The notes beneath the pieces were generated by a model. That model had not been told where the DNA came from, made no database searches, and saw nothing but the letters and a program-made list of their open reading frames with translations. Made by a program: the position numbers and the translations under genes. 64,000 bases of DNA from an uncultured Lachnospiraceae bacterium (GTDB lineage Bacteria; Bacillota; Clostridia; Lachnospirales; Lachnospiraceae), in contig CAUEYX010000007.1 in assembly GCA_959022495.1 (NCBI GenBank), forward strand, positions 1 through 64,000, in the 5' to 3' direction. Shown here piece by piece: positions 1-9,700 of the stretch; positions within the stretch are counted from its first letter, which is position 1, and the number at the start of each line of letters is the position of its first letter.

Positions 1-47
1 CCCCATATATACTGGGGAATACATATCACAATTTGCGTAAACTACAA

Positions 48-1058
48 TCAGCACAGCTGAATGAGGATCTTATTCCAGCCCTTTTCCAGTGTGATGGGGA
101 GCTTTTGATCATCTTTCTGCGGATCAGCTTTCGGGACCGTGGGAGTCCCGGATACGCATTCGTCGTTTACATAGACACGGTAAGAACCGGTGGCGCCGAT
201 GTTGAAGTATGCCTCCTGCTCCTTGGGGCTGTAGACATAGGTGTGGGCGTACAGGTACTTATTTTTCGTATCCTGCCCCTTTTTCACTGTGTAATATCCC
301 ATCAGGTCCTGATAGTCATCATAGGTGCGGTTGTAAAGGCGGTCGTCAAAATATTCCCAGGCATGTTCGCCTGACGCCTCTGTACCAAAACTTTCACCAA
401 GAACCGGGGTGATCTCCGCGCCCGTTCCCTCTCCGCCTTCTTCTGCGGAGCGGTCATAGTAGATCTCAACCTCGGATACACCGGTGATGCTGGGATAAGG
501 GGTGCGCCCTTTATCAACTTCCAGCTTCATGGATACCACGTTGTCAAGCGTCTCCCTCTCATATACAGTGGGCTCATCTGCTTTTCTTGATGTGCTGTCG
601 ATCTGCCCGGATTCCACGGCAGAACCATCCGCCAGTGTAAAAGTCAGGTGATACCAGTCATTTACATGACGGCCGTCCCCCCACTGGCTGATCTTGACCT
701 GGTTGATTGAAATCGGCTCTTCCCAGGCAAAATTCAGCCAGGGTTCTGTTTCCTCCGCAACCCACTGCTTTTTCGTTGTGCCATCAGCAACGTTGGATGG
801 CGGGTTGACATCCAAACTTGATGAAGCTGTAATCTCTGCGGTAGTTGAATAATTCACAAGCTGCTCTGTCTCCATGCCGTAGATCTCGTCAGCAGCCGCT
901 GTGTCAAATGGCCCGGATACGAGCCATGTGTTGATAAACGGAGCGTCTCCGGAGATCTGCTGGGCTTTGGCTTCCAGACCGGTCCCAAGAGAAACCGCGG
1001 GCAGCGCCATGGCCGCGGAGAGCATGCCGGCGAGAACACGTTTCCATGTTTTGTTCAT
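48..1058 (-). CDS. Truncated secreted discoidin-domain protein (N-terminal part of a GH29-like paralogue)
   Basis: Encodes 336 residues starting with a signal peptide (about residues 1-33, ending near EAKA). The next stretch, APF..TWLVSGP, matches the start of the large protein at 6738. Residues about 70-205 look like one F5/8C (CBM32-like) carbohydrate-binding domain. Residues about 220-336 match the YFDDR.YNR..DDY.DLMG and VYSPK.QEA region of that same large protein. Similarity stops at GWNKILIQ and a stop codon follows two codons later, where the paralogue continues for more than a thousand residues into its catalytic domain. I infer a truncated gene, since nothing catalytic remains. It is transcribed away from the beta-helix gene at 1319. 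It could be a natural short binding protein, but the abrupt end argues against that. The left window edge is only 47 bases away. Confidence 0.6.
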   Translation of the reverse strand: MNKTWKRVLAGMLSAAMALPAVSLGTGLEAKAQQISGDAPFINTWLVSGPFDTAAADEIYGMETEQLVNYSTTAEITASSSLDVNPPSNVADGTTKKQWVAEETEPWLNFAWEEPISINQVKISQWGDGRHVNDWYHLTFTLADGSAVESGQIDSTSRKADEPTVYERETLDNVVSMKLEVDKGRTPYPSITGVSEVEIYYDRSAEEGGEGTGAEITPVLGESFGTEASGEHAWEYFDDRLYNRTYDDYQDLMGYYTVKKGQDTKNKYLYAHTYVYSPKEQEAYFNIGATGSYRVYVNDECVSGTPTVPKADPQKDDQKLPITLEKGWNKILIQLC

Positions 1059-1109
1059 TCCTTCATTCCTTCCTTTCTTTAATAATTAATACAGCGAAAT
1101 TCCTGTCTC

Positions 1110-1138
1110 TTATTATAATTTGGCGAATTTAACGGCAA
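1110..1138 (-). promoter_or_regulatory. Candidate promoter for the truncated discoidin gene
   Basis: On the minus strand TTGCCG (1133-1138) is followed after 17 bases by TAATAA (1110-1115), about 50 bases before the ATG at 1058. The whole 260-base divergent gap (1059-1318) is AT-rich. I see no convincing plus-strand promoter in it, although the AGGAAAGGAG ribosome site for the gene at 1319 is clear. Confidence 0.35.
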
Positions 1139-1318
1139 AACAAAGAAAAATGGCGGAATATAAGGAGGAAAAAGAAATGATTCTCTGAAATTTAACACTG
1201 ACTCTAAAAAGTAACAATCAATCAAATTTGAAGAAAATGTAAAAATAATGTGTGGAAAGTGTGAAATACATGTGATAAAAAGGTCTCAGTTACACAGTGG
1301 GGAGGAAAGGAGAGAGAC

Positions 1319-4300
1319 ATGAAAAGAAAAACAGTCAGAAGAGCCATAGCGTATACACTGGCGTCTGCTATGCTTATGGGATCGGTGGGGATGCTGCCTG
1401 TCACAGCCATGGCGGAAGAGCCGGACAGCTCGATCCAGCAGCAGATCTATGTTGCGGTTGACGGAAGCGACGATAATGACGGCAGCAAGGACAGCCCATT
1501 CGCCACGGTGGAGCGGGCACGCCGGGAAGTGGACAAGATCAATGACGATATGACGGGGAATATTATTGTCAACATCGGCGCGGGAGAATATTATCTGGAA
1601 GACGCGGTCTATTTTGATGAGAAAGATTCCGGGACAAATGGATACCAGGTAATTTACCGAAGCGGGGACGGCATGGGAACCGCCAAGTTAAACGGCGGCG
1701 TGCTGGTCAGCGGCTGGGAGAAGACTACAGAGGCTGATATTGAGATGGGGCTGGATGAATCCTTGGTGGGCACCGTCTATAAGACCCAGCTGGACCCGGA
1801 AAAATATAACTTCAACGCCCTGTATGTCAACGACGAGAAAGCGATTATGGCCCGGACCAGGAACTATCAGTATGACGAGCGCTACCCGTCCCAGAGAGGG
1901 GAGTACATGTATTCTGCCGGAGGCGGGATGCGGGATCTGATCTGGAAAAACGGAGATCTTGACCAGAAATCCATTGACGGAATGACAGCGGCACAGGCGC
2001 GGGGGGAGGAAGAGCTTGCCCAGCTCTTTGTCTGGGATGGCGGCGACTGGGACTGGTTCACCAACACGATCCCGATTCATCACATTGACGAATCCGCGAG
2101 AAAAGTGTGGGCCAACGAGGTGGATGGACACCCGGAGGCGAACCGTACGAAATATCCGATTCAGAGTGGGGCAAGGTATTACCTGCAGGGCAACCTGGCA
2201 TTTCTGGACGTGGAAGGGGAGTACCACTACAACAAGGCGACAGGAGAGTTGTACTATTATCCGAAGGACGGTGAAGAGGATCTGGACAGCCAGAGGATCG
2301 TTGCGCCCATGACCCAGGAGATCTTCCGGTTCGAGGGAAGCGACAAACCGGAGATCGCGGACTGGGGTAATGAGCCGGATATGGAGAAACAAGTATCCAA
2401 TATTACAATCGACGGTCTTGTGATGAAGAATACAGAGTATACGAACTACTTTACTTCGGGCTGGAACTATTCAGATGCCGGAGGCGGCATCTGGGAACAC
2501 GCACCGGAGGCGGAGGGAAGTACGAACCCATCCTATGATGAGCAGACCGACCGCACGGAGTACAAGGTGGGAGCCATCACCATGATCAATGCGAACCACC
2601 TGACCGTACAGAACACACAGATCCACAACACAGGGCTGTGGGCGGTCGCAATGTTCCGGGATAATACATACCACACGATCAAGGACTGTGACTTCGGATA
2701 TAACGGATATGGATCAATTACAATTGACGGCGGATATCCGGGAGTCGGAAAATACTGCAGTCATATCACAGTAGAGAACGTACGGATGCATGACATCGGA
2801 CAGAATATCGGGCACGCGGCAGGTCTTACGGTGATGAGCTGTTCTGACAGCAATTTCCGTCACCTGGAGATCTACAACTCCCCGAGAAGAGCGATCATGC
2901 TCTCGGGCGGACCCAAGCGTGATGATACAGACGCTCAGCTGGATCAGATCACAGATATGTACGCGACAAGGAATCATTTCGATTATATTCATGTCTATAA
3001 CTGTGAGCAGGACAGCGGCGAGGACAGCGCTGTTTACGTGTGTATGACCTACAGATCCGGATGGGTCAGAGATAAGTACGGCGATCAGGTCATGAAGACG
3101 GATGAAGAAGGCAGAAGTTATGTAGATGTAAGCTGGGACGGCGTGGACAGGCATAACTATTTTAACCAGATGCTGATCGACAATGTAACTTCGAATCCAT
3201 CTATGAGGGATAAGAACACCGTACATGGAATGGATCTGTGCATGGGCGTGTGCGGCAGTGTACTCAGCAATATACAGGGAACAAACAACCAGAGCTGTAC
3301 CTTAAGAATCTTCGAAGAAAGCTATGATAAGCTCTTTATTGACAATGTAAATAATAACTACAAGAGTGATAAATATTATGATCTTTTCGATGTCTCTAAG
3401 ATGGAGTATGACAAGATCGGGCTGACAGATTCATTCCCGTTCCCGCAGGAGTATGTACAGTATCCGGAGGAGGAGCTGCCGGAGGATATTTACTTCAGTG
3501 ATGATTTTGAGAGCGGAAAAGTTGATACAACGAAATGGCTCTCTGAGGCGGGAAATGCGACGGTAAGCTGGGCCTATATGTCAGAGGGACCGCACAGAGG
3601 CCAGTATTCCCTCAGCCTGGACGGAAACAGGAATGAGGGCGCGGTTGTACTTTCGAGACCATTTGAGCAGAATCTGAATAAGACTGTGGAAGTAAAATAT
3701 TTCGATAAGCGCCAGGACTACGCAGGCAGTGATAAAAATGAAGAGTCTGTTCCATGCGATATTACGCCAGACAGCTGGGTGAGAGCGGACAACGGAAAGG
3801 AAATCCGGGCGATCGGAGCAAACGGTGATATTTCCAAAGATTATTATCTGTATCAAGACGGTGATGAGATTATCCAGACAGATGTGCAGAGAAAAGCCGG
3901 ATGGCATACCTTTAAATTCGACTATACATCAGGAACGGATGTAAAGATGTATATTGATGATGAGTTGATCGCAGCTCTTCCGGGAGAGTCATTCAATTAT
4001 CTTGCCATGGGAGACTGGACCGGAAACGGCGGAGCAGGATACTATGACCAGGTTATGATCTACGGCGGAGAGCCGGCTGATCCGGTGGAACCCCTTCCGG
4101 AGATCCACAGTGTTCCGGGCAGGATCGAGGCAGAGTCTTACCTGGATATATCAGGAGCGGAGGAAGAAGACTGCAGTGACGAAGAAGGCGGAAAGAACCT
4201 GACAAAGATCCATGCAGGAGACTGGATGACCTACAATATGAAGGTTGGAAGTTCAGGAGCGTACAATGTAGATTTCCGCGTCAATGTACCGGAGGGTGAA

Positions 4301-6631
4301 TCCGCGCATTTTGTCATTCTGGCGGATGATGAGAAAGTCAAAGAAGTCAGCCTGGATTCTACAGGCGGTAAATGGCAGACCGTCACAGAGAGAGTATCCC
4401 TGACAAGCGGACTTCAGAAGATCAAGATCCAGGCAGAGTCTGACGGATGGAAATTAAACTGGATGGACTTTACATACGCAGGACAGGAAGTTCCCTGCCG
4501 GATTGAGGCGGAGAATTATGAGGACCAGTATGGAATTCAGAAGGAGAGCGTCTCAGAAGGCGGCATGGGAGCGGCCTATATCGACGACGGGGACTGGATG
4601 GAATACAAAGTGGTTGTTAATGAACCCGGTCTCTACAGTGTGAAGTACAGGGTGTCTGTCAACGCCTCCCAGGGAAGCGTAGAGTTTACCGCAAATGGCG
4701 AGTCACTGGCTACAACTACACTGCCGGGCTCAGGAGGATGGCAGAATTGGACGGATGTAACAGATACCATTGAATTTAAAGAAGCCGGGATCTATACAAT
4801 CCGCCTGAATGTAATAAAAGGTGCATGGAACCTGAACTGGTTCGAGATTTCCACGGAAGAGGCAGAGGAAAAACCGGCGCCGCCTGCATTGGATGAAGAG
4901 ATCCTTACCGAAGACTTCGAAGGGGAGACCCCGCTTGTGCTGTCGACCAGCAAGGATGTCATCACACAGGAAGTTGTAACAGAAGAGACAGAGAACGGCG
5001 AAAACAAGGTCCTGTATGTGAAGTCCCCAGATGGGACGGCATACGTACCGGGCGGAGAGGACTGGAGTAATTACATCTTTGAATGCCGGATCAAAATCGC
5101 AGAGTGGAAAGGAAATTGGGAAGGGCCGAAGCCGTGGGACAATATGGCGCCGGCATGGTATATCACCCCATCTGATTCTTACAGCAGATATTCTCTGAAG
5201 TACAACCGCGAGAGTGAAGAATTCTTCCTGTACCGGAGATCAGGCGGGGATAAAGATATGGTAACCGCGGAAGCTCCGGAAGATTTTGCGGGAAGCTGGC
5301 ATGATTACAAAGTCGTTATGGACAATGGTCTGATTACGGCGTATGTGGACGGAGAAAAGATATTTGAATACGAGGACAACACTCTGTCGTCAGGAACAGT
5401 AGGATTCGATGGAATCAATGTGGAATACTACGTGGACGATATCCGTGTGACAAGGCAGAAAACAGCTGATCCATCCGCAAGCGTGGAGTCTGGCAGCTTT
5501 ACAGAGCTATTTAACGTCAAACTGACAGGGCCGGCCGGCGCGGTTATCGTATATACCCTTGACGGTTCAGATCCGGTTGAGAACGGCACGGTCTACAATG
5601 CTTACAAGGGAATCGACATCACAGAAGCCACGACGCTGAAGTTCGCGGCGGCCCAGACCGGCAAAGTATACAGCAATGTGATCACCTGTGAGTATACGTT
5701 TGGAGAAATTGAAAAAGGAAACAAAGAGCTGCTGCAGAAGACGTATGATTATGCGAAGACACTGAGTACAGACGGTGTCGTGGACAGCGCGAAGAATTAC
5801 TTTGAGAAAGCGCTCGCTCAGGCAGAGGCAGTGCTGGCGGATGAATACGCCACTCAGGAACAGATCAACGCTGCATGGGACAATCTCTTAGAAGGCATCT
5901 GGGGTCTGGGCCTGGTACAGGGCGACAAGACCACGCTGGAGCTTCTCATCAGCAGAGCAGATGACATGATGACAAACGCGGACAAGTACGTGGCAGAGAA
6001 CTGGCAGATCCTTGTGGATGCCCTGACAGAAGCCAAGGCCGTATACGACGACGGCGACGCTCTTGAGGAGGATGTGCAGACCGCGGCGGACGCACTGCTG
6101 GAAGCGATTCTGGCACAGCGGTACAAAGCAGATAAGTCCAACCTTGCGGATCTGATCTCGAAGGCGGAAGGAATCGACACGGTGAAATATACAGCAGAGA
6201 GTGTGCAGGTATTCCAGGCGGCATTCGCTTCTGCGAAAGAGGTAATGTTAAATGACGGCTTGAGCATTGAGGACCAGGCGCAGGTAGATGAGGCAGTGAA
6301 CGCGCTGCAGACAGCCATCGACGGACTGGAGCCGGTATCCACGGATGACGGGAAAGACGAGCCGTCAGGCGGAGATGACGGAAACACTGGTGACGACAGC
6401 AATACCGGAGATGACGGAAACAGCGGCGCTGGAAATCCGGATTCTACAGACGATGCAGCAGCAGGATCTGGTGATAAGGCAGACGCAGGAAATAGCGGAA
6501 GTACAATAACCGGAAAGGACGCGCCGAAGACGGGTGACAGCGGAAATAGTGCCGCGATGTTACTTCTTCTATCAGCAGCCGCGGGAACTATAGCGGTATC
6601 AGTGAAGAAAGCACACAGAATAAAAAGATAA
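1319..6631 (+). CDS. Giant sortase-anchored right-handed beta-helix glycan-active protein
   Basis: Encodes 1770 residues with a strong AGGAAAGGAG ribosome site. Layout: signal peptide (1-33); YVAVDGSDDNDG..PFATVERA entry typical of right-handed beta-helix carbohydrate-active enzymes, helix to about 720; a LamG/concanavalin-like domain (about 725-920); two CBM6-type domains (about 930-1058 and 1058-1182, each with GDWM.Y); a second concanavalin-like domain (about 1193-1385); a chitobiase-C-like domain with YTLDGSDP (about 1385-1460); three FIVAR repeats (about 1468-1675); a Gly/Asp/Asn linker; then APKTGD near 1735, a hydrophobic segment and a basic tail. The cell-wall-anchored layout with two CBM6 domains implies attack on an extracellular polysaccharide. 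The helix resembles the GH141/GH120/pectate-lyase-like superfamily, but I cannot assign a CAZy family or substrate. It is a paralogue of the broken gene at 13264. Confidence 0.85.
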   Translation: MKRKTVRRAIAYTLASAMLMGSVGMLPVTAMAEEPDSSIQQQIYVAVDGSDDNDGSKDSPFATVERARREVDKINDDMTGNIIVNIGAGEYYLEDAVYFDEKDSGTNGYQVIYRSGDGMGTAKLNGGVLVSGWEKTTEADIEMGLDESLVGTVYKTQLDPEKYNFNALYVNDEKAIMARTRNYQYDERYPSQRGEYMYSAGGGMRDLIWKNGDLDQKSIDGMTAAQARGEEELAQLFVWDGGDWDWFTNTIPIHHIDESARKVWANEVDGHPEANRTKYPIQSGARYYLQGNLAFLDVEGEYHYNKATGELYYYPKDGEEDLDSQRIVAPMTQEIFRFEGSDKPEIADWGNEPDMEKQVSNITIDGLVMKNTEYTNYFTSGWNYSDAGGGIWEHAPEAEGSTNPSYDEQTDRTEYKVGAITMINANHLTVQNTQIHNTGLWAVAMFRDNTYHTIKDCDFGYNGYGSITIDGGYPGVGKYCSHITVENVRMHDIGQNIGHAAGLTVMSCSDSNFRHLEIYNSPRRAIMLSGGPKRDDTDAQLDQITDMYATRNHFDYIHVYNCEQDSGEDSAVYVCMTYRSGWVRDKYGDQVMKTDEEGRSYVDVSWDGVDRHNYFNQMLIDNVTSNPSMRDKNTVHGMDLCMGVCGSVLSNIQGTNNQSCTLRIFEESYDKLFIDNVNNNYKSDKYYDLFDVSKMEYDKIGLTDSFPFPQEYVQYPEEELPEDIYFSDDFESGKVDTTKWLSEAGNATVSWAYMSEGPHRGQYSLSLDGNRNEGAVVLSRPFEQNLNKTVEVKYFDKRQDYAGSDKNEESVPCDITPDSWVRADNGKEIRAIGANGDISKDYYLYQDGDEIIQTDVQRKAGWHTFKFDYTSGTDVKMYIDDELIAALPGESFNYLAMGDWTGNGGAGYYDQVMIYGGEPADPVEPLPEIHSVPGRIEAESYLDISGAEEEDCSDEEGGKNLTKIHAGDWMTYNMKVGSSGAYNVDFRVNVPEGESAHFVILADDEKVKEVSLDSTGGKWQTVTERVSLTSGLQKIKIQAESDGWKLNWMDFTYAGQEVPCRIEAENYEDQYGIQKESVSEGGMGAAYIDDGDWMEYKVVVNEPGLYSVKYRVSVNASQGSVEFTANGESLATTTLPGSGGWQNWTDVTDTIEFKEAGIYTIRLNVIKGAWNLNWFEISTEEAEEKPAPPALDEEILTEDFEGETPLVLSTSKDVITQEVVTEETENGENKVLYVKSPDGTAYVPGGEDWSNYIFECRIKIAEWKGNWEGPKPWDNMAPAWYITPSDSYSRYSLKYNRESEEFFLYRRSGGDKDMVTAEAPEDFAGSWHDYKVVMDNGLITAYVDGEKIFEYEDNTLSSGTVGFDGINVEYYVDDIRVTRQKTADPSASVESGSFTELFNVKLTGPAGAVIVYTLDGSDPVENGTVYNAYKGIDITEATTLKFAAAQTGKVYSNVITCEYTFGEIEKGNKELLQKTYDYAKTLSTDGVVDSAKNYFEKALAQAEAVLADEYATQEQINAAWDNLLEGIWGLGLVQGDKTTLELLISRADDMMTNADKYVAENWQILVDALTEAKAVYDDGDALEEDVQTAADALLEAILAQRYKADKSNLADLISKAEGIDTVKYTAESVQVFQAAFASAKEVMLNDGLSIEDQAQVDEAVNALQTAIDGLEPVSTDDGKDEPSGGDDGNTGDDSNTGDDGNSGAGNPDSTDDAAAGSGDKADAGNSGSTITGKDAPKTGDSGNSAAMLLLLSAAAGTIAVSVKKAHRIKR
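5719..6345 (+). repeat. FIVAR cassette, copy 1
   Basis: This segment codes three FIVAR repeats and is closely related at base level to segments at 11808 and 17722. Recurring blocks include LLQKTYDYA, LSTDGVVDSAK, AAWDNLLEGIWGLGLVQGDK and ADKYVAENWQ. It precedes the linker and sortase signal of the beta-helix protein. Confidence 0.8.
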
Positions 6632-6661
6632 TAACAGTGCAGGAAAAATAAGTTGTAAAAA

Positions 6662-6720
6662 GGATAGGGCAGTCTGACTGCACAAAGCACTGTCCTATCC
6701 TCCTTGGATCACTTTTATTT
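6662..6720 (+). terminator. Rho-independent terminator after the beta-helix gene
   Basis: GGATAGGGCAGT (from 6662) pairs with CACTGTCCTATCC (to 6700) with one wobble, followed by a T-rich run. It lies directly before the AGGAGG of the next gene, so the two giant genes are probably transcribed separately. Confidence 0.75.
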
Positions 6721-6737
6721 TGAGAGGAGGAATTATT

Positions 6738-9700
6738 TTGAGAAAAATTATGAAACGTTCGATGGCACTTTCCCTGGCCGCGGCAATGGCGCTGAGCATG
6801 GCGCCTTCCATCACAGCTTATGCATCGACGACGAATGTAAGCGGGACGGCCCCTTTTAACGGGACATGGCTTGTGTCAGGACCTTATTCAGAGCCCGTTG
6901 TCGAACAGATTTACGGTCTGGCAGGCGGCAGCGGGGATGTGGAGATCCCATCTCCGGAATTCAATCAGACAGAGCAGGTATTCGGGATCGGTAAGGCGGG
7001 ATCAATCCGCCAGGGATCAGCGGAACACAGGTTTACAGACGGATATACATCCACTGAATGGCAGAGCAGGGTGGAATCCGGAAACAATACGACAACATTT
7101 CAGATGACGCTGGAATACCCGGCTGATCTGACAACTCTTCAGCTGTATGGTTACTATGAAGCTTCTGACACGCCAGAGACCGATTCATATTCTGTCCGGT
7201 ACGCGGTCAAAAATACTGCGGGAAAGGTGCTGGCGGAAGGGACCGTCAAAGGGCTGACCAATGGGGACAGCAGGGATGACATGCAGGCAGTACAGTTTGA
7301 AAATGTGTTGAGCGGCGCTGCAGTAATTGAGTTTACGATGGATACGACAGAAGAGACAAATGGGCACGCATGCACCGGAAAGTATTACGGGATGCGGGAA
7401 GTATATGTATACGGTCTGCCGCCGTCAGCGCCGGATCTGTCCGAGAGAGGAATTGAGAAGATCCCGATCGTGGAGGCTTCCGCAGACAGTGTCAGCGGGG
7501 AAAATGAAGCTTCCTATGTACTGGACGGGAACGACGAGACTGCATGGCAGTCGGACACAAAACCCGGTGAGAGTGAAAGCTGGGAGACACCGGTACTCAC
7601 TTTGACACTGGACGAAGAAAAAATCATTACATCCATACTTTTAAAAGGGTATGAGGCAGCAGGCACGAATCCATTCGCAGTGAATTATGAACTCCTAGAC
7701 AAAGAGGGGAACAGTCTGTCAAGCGGGACAAAGTACGACGTTACAGGATCAAAGGATGAGCAGGTTATCGGGCTGAATTACGGCGTAACCGGGGTCAGTC
7801 AGATTCGCCTTTCGATCGATCCGTCCAATGGTGGGACGACTGAGCCGGATGATAAAGCTGGATTCTTCGGGATTCGTTCTGTGTCTCTCCAGGGAATGAA
7901 ACTGCTGACTGACAGTGAAGAATTGAAATACAGCAGCCTGGAGGTGTCCTCCAGGACAAGCGGAAACGAGGCGGAGAAAGCCTTTGACCAGGACGAGAGC
8001 ACAATGTGGCGCTGTGACAACCGAAGCGGCGTGACATGGGACAGCTCCCCGAATATGAAAATTAACTTTGATAAAACAGTGCGTCTGGATTCTCTGGAAT
8101 TCAGTTTTTATGAGGAATCACCGGAAGAAGGGATCAGCCGCCATGTAAGCTGTATGCTGTATGACGCTGCCGGAAAGCTTGTTTACAGCGGCGGGGTGAT
8201 GGCATCGGATCAGCAGACGTCAGCTTTTGATTTCGGAATTGGGGCAGCAGACATCAGCCAGATCAAACTGATGATCAATCCATCCGGTATCACGAACGGA
8301 AGTGACAAACTTGGTTTCCGGGAAATCAGCATAAACGGGCATCTTATGGAGGAGACAGCGGACCAGCCGCTGGGAGATATCAGCCCGGTTCTCGGAGAGA
8401 TGCTGGAAGTTCCAGATGGCGCGGAAGCGGGAGCATGGAGATATTTTGACGACCGCATTTTTAACCGCAGCCAGGATGATTACAATGACCTGATGGGATT
8501 TTTTGATGTGAAACGAGGCGAAGAAACGCTGAATAACTATGTGGCGGCAGGAGTGTATGTCTACAGCCCGAAGGATCAGGAAGTACAGTGGCAGATGGCC
8601 GGTTCGGGTATCTATAAGCTGTTCTGCAATGATATACCAGCGGGGGCTCAGGAGAGTGTGCCGGGGGATGTGGTAAAGAGCGGGACTAAATATTCGATTT
8701 CTTTGAAGGAAGGCTGGAATAAACTGTTGATCCAGATCCAGCATGTCAATCCAAATCAAAAGTGCAATTTGTTTGGATTCTATTCGCGGCTGTGTGATAG
8801 TGACGGGAATGAAATCGAAGACCTTACATATTCTGTGAGCGGCCCATACACAGAGGACGGCGAAGTGCAGATCGTAACCCAGGGTCTGGATATTGACAGA
8901 GCAGACTTTGAAGAGAGGAACGCGGACTGCACGGCCAATGAGTATCCGGAAAATACGCTGCCCTATGCTTACGAAAAGAATCCCTATGTGGGACTGAAAT
9001 CCGTGAATACTTCGGGATCAGCAGGTCAGGCGTCTCTCTTCGCGTTCCAGGCGGCAGGCGGCAGCCCGGAATATACGTGGGAGATTGTAAAAGGTAAACT
9101 GCCGGACGGCCTGACACTGAATGCGGACGGAACAGTGAGCGGCACCGTGGAAGACGGAGCTGCCGGGGACAGCACGAAAGATTATACCTTTACGCTGAAG
9201 GCGGAGGATGCGGAGGGGAACACAGCAGAAAAGGAATTTACGATGACCGCGAAGCCGCATCCGGCACAGTGGTTTGAGGAGGGAAGGATGTCCGCCCTCT
9301 CACACTGTACGGGAACTATCCCGAACCTGTATGACCCCAATTATAATTATGACCAGTGGGCGCAGACCGCGAAGGAGATGGGACTGACCATGCTTTCTAC
9401 GGAGTCCTATCAGAACAGCCTGTATTACTGGCCGTCACCCAACGCGAATCTGACTCCCAATGACAGCAACGCGCAGTACAAATATAATACAATGTATCAG
9501 GATGAGAACGGGGAGTGGCACATCAAAGACCGTGTAATGGAGGCAAAAGAGGCGGCAGAGAGATATGGGCTGCACTTTGGAACTTACCTTTCGCCCCAGT
9601 GTCCGCAGACGGATATCCAGGGGCTGGTTGAGCGGTATGACCCGTGGTATATTTTCGTGGACGGCAATCCGCAGTCGGGTGTCAATCTGGATATCGCGTT

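Noticed and set aside
5854..6690. 278-codon open frame on the minus strand across the FIVAR cassette (and the similar 274-codon frame at 11837-12661)
   Set aside because: Ser/Ala/Pro-rich mirror of the FIVAR codons, no ribosome site, and present only where the plus-strand repeat is. A shadow of the real gene.
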